From contig DJRI01000006.1 of NCBI GenBank assembly GCA_002440045.1, positions 1 to 10,567 of the forward strand: a DNA stretch of 10,567 nucleotides, given 5' to 3'. A program made the position numbers and the translations under genes. Shown piece by piece: positions 8,500-10,567 of this stretch. The notes under the pieces are model-generated. The model was not told the origin of the DNA, ran no database searches, and saw nothing but the letters and a program-made list of their open reading frames with translations. This DNA comes from Ruminococcaceae bacterium UBA6364. Its GTDB lineage: Bacteria > Bacillota > Clostridia > Oscillospirales > Acutalibacteraceae. The stretch's first letter is position 1. Each line of letters starts with the position of its first letter.

Positions 8500-9428
8500 T
8501 TAAAACCCTCCAAAGAAGTCAGAAACGCCGTTCCGACGGCATTGTCCGAAGAAAGCTCGGGCGACGCAAAAAAAACGTTAAAGCGCGACTGCAAAACAGC
8601 GCGGATTATTGAATTTGACATAACGCCGCCCGCAAATATCACGGGAAGGTCGCCGTACTTTTTTAAAAGCTCCTCGGTCATTTTTGAAAGCGTGTCGGCA
8701 ATATAAGACAAAAGAAATTTTGCCGTATCCTCGTGCGTTTCACCTGAAGAAAGCATTTTTTCGCATTTGTTTTCAAGCCCCGACAGCGAGCAAAAGCCGT
8801 CATACAGCTTGATTTTATTTTTATATTCGCGCGCGGAGTTTAAAGCGAGCTTTTCAAGCTCTTTTCCGCACGGAAACGAAAGGCCCATTTTAACGCCGAT
8901 TCTGTCAACTGCCTGCCCCGCTTTTAAATCGTTTGACGAAGAAAGCGGAGTTACGTTTATTAACGAATCGCCTTTTTTCTCGCACAAAACAGCGTCTGTA
9001 GTGCCGCCCGAAACATGAAAAGCTATAAACCTTTCGTCTAAAAGCTCCGTCTTGTTTGCGGAAAGAAGCGCCGCCGCTATGTGCCCCTGCTGGTGCGAAA
9101 AGCCGTAAAACGGTATGTTGTTCGCAAAAGAAAGCCCTTTAGCAAAGCTTTCGCCGACAAGAAAACACGGCATATAAGAGCCTTTTTCGGTTGTGGGAGT
9201 CAAAGACGCGCCGACAGCGGTTATTTTTTCGTCGGGCGCTTCCGAAAACAGCTCACCGAGAAGCTCGCCGTAAGCTTTTGTGTGATGAAAAACGGCGTCG
9301 CTTTGGCGAAGCCCCCTTTCACCGGGCTTTACAGGCAGAAGCCTTCTTTTTGAAATATAAGAGCCGTCGCCCCAAAACAGCGCAACCGACGTTGTGTAGT
9401 TGCTTGTATCTATTCCGAGAACAGCCAT
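8496..9428 (-). CDS. TsaD/Kae1-family paralog (annotated elsewhere as O-sialoglycoprotein endopeptidase)
   Basis: The protein belongs to the ASKHA-fold TsaD/Kae1 family, whose main member makes the t6A base of tRNA with TsaB and TsaE. It is a divergent version of 310 residues, about 25 shorter than TsaD. GIDTSNYTTSVAL at 5-17 is the nucleotide-fold start. SHQQGH at 111-116 keeps both metal histidines, but lacks the Glu of the TsaD HMEGH motif. VSGGTTD (139-145) replaces VSGGHTQ; GQAVDRIGVKMG (171-182) replaces GEAFDK; SLSGLEN (214-220) and FAGGVMSN (265-272) are kept in outline; SSDNAVGTA (293-301) corresponds to CTDNAAMIA. The gene starts 1 nt after the nusB stop with no clear ribosome site, suggesting coupling, and overlaps xseA by 4 nt. 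True TsaD is expected elsewhere in the genome. The substrate is unknown, and protease activity should not be assumed from the old name. Confidence 0.85.
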   Translation of the reverse strand: MAVLGIDTSNYTTSVALFWGDGSYISKRRLLPVKPGERGLRQSDAVFHHTKAYGELLGELFSEAPDEKITAVGASLTPTTEKGSYMPCFLVGESFAKGLSFANNIPFYGFSHQQGHIAAALLSANKTELLDERFIAFHVSGGTTDAVLCEKKGDSLINVTPLSSSNDLKAGQAVDRIGVKMGLSFPCGKELEKLALNSAREYKNKIKLYDGFCSLSGLENKCEKMLSSGETHEDTAKFLLSYIADTLSKMTEELLKKYGDLPVIFAGGVMSNSIIRAVLQSRFNVFFASPELSSDNAVGTAFLTSLEGFK

Positions 9429-9429
9429 A

Positions 9430-9822
9430 TTATGAGCGCGACACAGAGCCCAAAACGCCGTTTATGTAAGAAGCGTCGTCGGGCGTTCCGTATTTTTTGG
9501 CAATTTCAACAGCCTCGTTCACGGCTACGCCGTCGGGAATTTCGTCGCTGAATTTCATTTCGGTAACGGCAAGGCGCATAACGGCAAGCGAAACCTTGGG
9601 AAGCCTTGAAAGCTGCCACCCCTCTGCCTTTGAAGCGATTATTCCGTCAATCTCTTCGGCGTTTTGCTCATATTTTGAAAGAAGCTCGCGAGCAAAGCCG
9701 TTGAGCTTTATAAGGTCGTTTTCTTCGGCTTTTTTTACAATTTCCGAAACAGCCGAATCGTTGTCGAAAATCTTTTCAAACAGGACAAAAAATGCCTGTT
9801 CTCTCGCGTTGCGTCTTGTCAT
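9430..9822 (-). CDS. nusB: Transcription antitermination factor NusB
   Basis: NusB binds boxA RNA together with ribosomal protein S10 (NusE) and promotes antitermination, mainly of rRNA operons. The 130 residues match the family, which is an all-helical fold. MTRRNAREQAFFVLFE at the start and the C-terminal part with LAVTEMKF, VAVNEAVEIAKKYG and SYINGVLGSV are diagnostic. The ATG at 9822 has AGGAG 7 nt upstream. It is the first gene of the long operon: a clear promoter lies about 36 bp upstream, and the next gene starts 1 nt after its TAA. Confidence 0.97.
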   Translation of the reverse strand: MTRRNAREQAFFVLFEKIFDNDSAVSEIVKKAEENDLIKLNGFARELLSKYEQNAEEIDGIIASKAEGWQLSRLPKVSLAVMRLAVTEMKFSDEIPDGVAVNEAVEIAKKYGTPDDASYINGVLGSVSRS

Positions 9823-9857
9823 TTTCTATCTCCTAAAAGCGCATTTATATAGTTTGC

Positions 9858-9886
9858 ATTATATCACAGCAAAAATGAATTATCAA
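9858..9886 (-). promoter_or_regulatory. Sigma-A promoter of the nusB-recN operon
   Basis: On the minus strand -35 TTGATA (9886-9881; one mismatch to TTGACA) is followed by a 17-bp spacer and a perfect -10 TATAAT (9863-9858). The bases TGA directly before it form an extended -10. Transcription should start near 9851, leaving a leader of about 28 nt before nusB. The stretch just upstream of the -35 (about 9887-9920) is very A/T-rich and may act as an UP element. No comparably clear promoter exists further down the operon, because the genes leave no intergenic room. Confidence 0.88.
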
Positions 9887-9932
9887 GAATATTACCGAAA
9901 ATATACATTTTTTATGCAAAGAATTTGCAAAG

Positions 9933-9972
9933 CGGGACCGACGCCGCCTTAATTTGCCGCACGTCGGTCCCG
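9933..9972 (-). terminator. GC-rich hairpin, probable terminator of the isomerase gene
   Basis: A perfect 11-bp inverted repeat (CGGGACCGACG at 9933-9943, CGTCGGTCCCG at 9962-9972) encloses an 18-nt loop. It starts 7 nt after the stop of the isomerase gene on the minus strand. The following bases, CTTTGCAAATTCTTTG, are only moderately T-rich, so the terminator is imperfect by the intrinsic model. The position between two transcription units, just before the nusB promoter, supports the call. The plus-strand flank (AATATATTTATTT) is similarly weak. Confidence 0.6.
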
Positions 9973-9979
9973 AATATAT

Positions 9980-10567
9980 TTATTTGTTGAGAGTTTTGAG
10001 ATAGTCGATGCTCATTTTTGCGCACTCAAGCGGAGTTTTGCCCATGGAGGGGTCGTCCTGCTCGACAACCACCCACTCGGAGCCAGCCGCCTTTGAGGCG
10101 TTGAGAATAGAATAAAAATCCTGCACGCCGTAGCCCACGGGACGGAATTCAAAAGTAGAAGCCGAAGCCGCCGCTTCTTCGTCGTCAATACCGATAAGCT
10201 TATAAAGCGGACCGTTGCCCTTGTGACCCGCAAAGTCTTTAAGGTGAACAACGGGCGCTCTGCCGCTGTATTTTTTGATATATTCCGCGGGATTTTCACC
10301 GCCGACGTTTACCCAGCATGTGTCAAGCTCCGTCTTTAAAAGGTCCTCGGGAATTGTGTCATAAAGCACGTCAAGCGCATATTTGCCGTCAAGCTTTATA
10401 AATTCAAAGTCGTGGTTATGATAAAGAAGCGTCATACCGAGCTTTTTTGCCGCCTCGCCGATTGCGCGAATGCCTTTGACCGTATCTGAAAATCCGTCTG
10501 TTCCGGGGCGGCACTCTTCGGTAAGATAAGGCACGGCAACGTATTTGCAGCCGATTTCTTTATAATC
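9980..10567 (-). CDS. Sugar phosphate isomerase/epimerase (AP endonuclease 2-like TIM barrel), 5' end outside window
   Basis: This is the C-terminal 195 residues of a xylose isomerase-like TIM-barrel protein (sugar phosphate isomerase/epimerase group, COG1082 type). The frame is open to the right edge, so the start lies outside; an internal GTG at 10534 is not the real start, since the residues before it (IGCKYVAVPYL) fit the family. Family-typical pieces are LLYHNHDFEF (47-56 of the visible part), LDTCWVNVGGENPAEYI, VVHLKDF and VVVEQDDP; their Asp, His and Glu residues are where the metal ligands of the family usually lie. The stop is TAA. Members act on varied sugars, inositols and related compounds, so the substrate cannot be named. 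The gene has its own downstream hairpin and is probably unrelated to the nusB operon. Confidence 0.9.
   Translation of the reverse strand, partial: DYKEIGCKYVAVPYLTEECRPGTDGFSDTVKGIRAIGEAAKKLGMTLLYHNHDFEFIKLDGKYALDVLYDTIPEDLLKTELDTCWVNVGGENPAEYIKKYSGRAPVVHLKDFAGHKGNGPLYKLIGIDDEEAAASASTFEFRPVGYGVQDFYSILNASKAAGSEWVVVEQDDPSMGKTPLECAKMSIDYLKTLNK

Noticed and set aside
543..9822. TGA read as tryptophan throughout this genome
   Set aside because: Five genes in the window end naturally at TGA at the expected family C-terminus, and Trp is encoded by TGG in dxs.
9497..9952. Long plus-strand open frames opposite the genes (for example 9497-9952, 3140-3595, 1079-1486, 2035-2424)
   Set aside because: They are antisense to firmly identified genes, have Ser/Arg/Lys-rich low-quality translations, lack ribosome sites and resemble no family; they reflect the codon composition of the minus-strand genes.
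1..10567. Mobile elements, CRISPR arrays, phage or defence genes
   Set aside because: The window is almost fully filled by core genes; no transposase, regular repeat array, terminal inverted repeat or foreign-looking block was seen.

Overview
The window looks like chromosomal housekeeping DNA from a Bacillota, most likely a gut-type Clostridia (Oscillospirales or a relative). The evidence is the gene order, the AGGAG-type ribosome binding sites, the sigma-A promoters, and protein variants typical of Clostridia. The genus cannot be read from the sequence. All twelve recognisable genes lie on the minus strand, so the window reads from right to left in biological order. No mobile element, CRISPR array, tRNA or rRNA was seen.

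Right end (9980-10567): the 3' part of a sugar phosphate isomerase/epimerase gene, followed by an 11-bp GC-rich hairpin that probably ends its transcript. The space to the left holds an excellent sigma-A promoter (TTGATA, 17 bp, TATAAT with an extended -10) pointing at nusB.

Main block (543-9822): an almost gapless minus-strand run, nusB - tsaD-like paralog - xseA - xseB - ispA - dxs - tlyA - nadK - argR - recN. Neighbours overlap or lie 1 to 12 nt apart, so the run is very probably one operon. It joins transcription antitermination (NusB), exonuclease VII (XseA/XseB), early isoprenoid synthesis (Dxs, IspA), rRNA 2'-O-methylation (TlyA), NADP supply (NadK), arginine regulation (ArgR) and recombinational repair (RecN). 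The order matches the classic Bacillota nusB-xseAB-ispA-dxs-tlyA-argR-recN cluster. In Bacillus folD follows nusB; here that place is taken by a divergent TsaD/Kae1-family paralog. nadK sits between tlyA and argR, as is common in Clostridia.

Left end (1-505): the 5' two-thirds of upp (uracil phosphoribosyltransferase), with its own perfect-consensus sigma-A promoter in the 96-nt gap after recN. No convincing intrinsic terminator was seen between recN and upp.

Two things stand out. First, ispA has an in-frame TGA exactly before its second aspartate-rich motif, while the frame stays open and conserved to the normal C-terminus: a nonsense mutation, a base-call error or, less likely, recoding. 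Second, the TsaD-family protein keeps the two metal-binding histidines but departs from TsaD in several signature motifs. Nothing here looks like a wholly new system; otherwise this is an ordinary core region.
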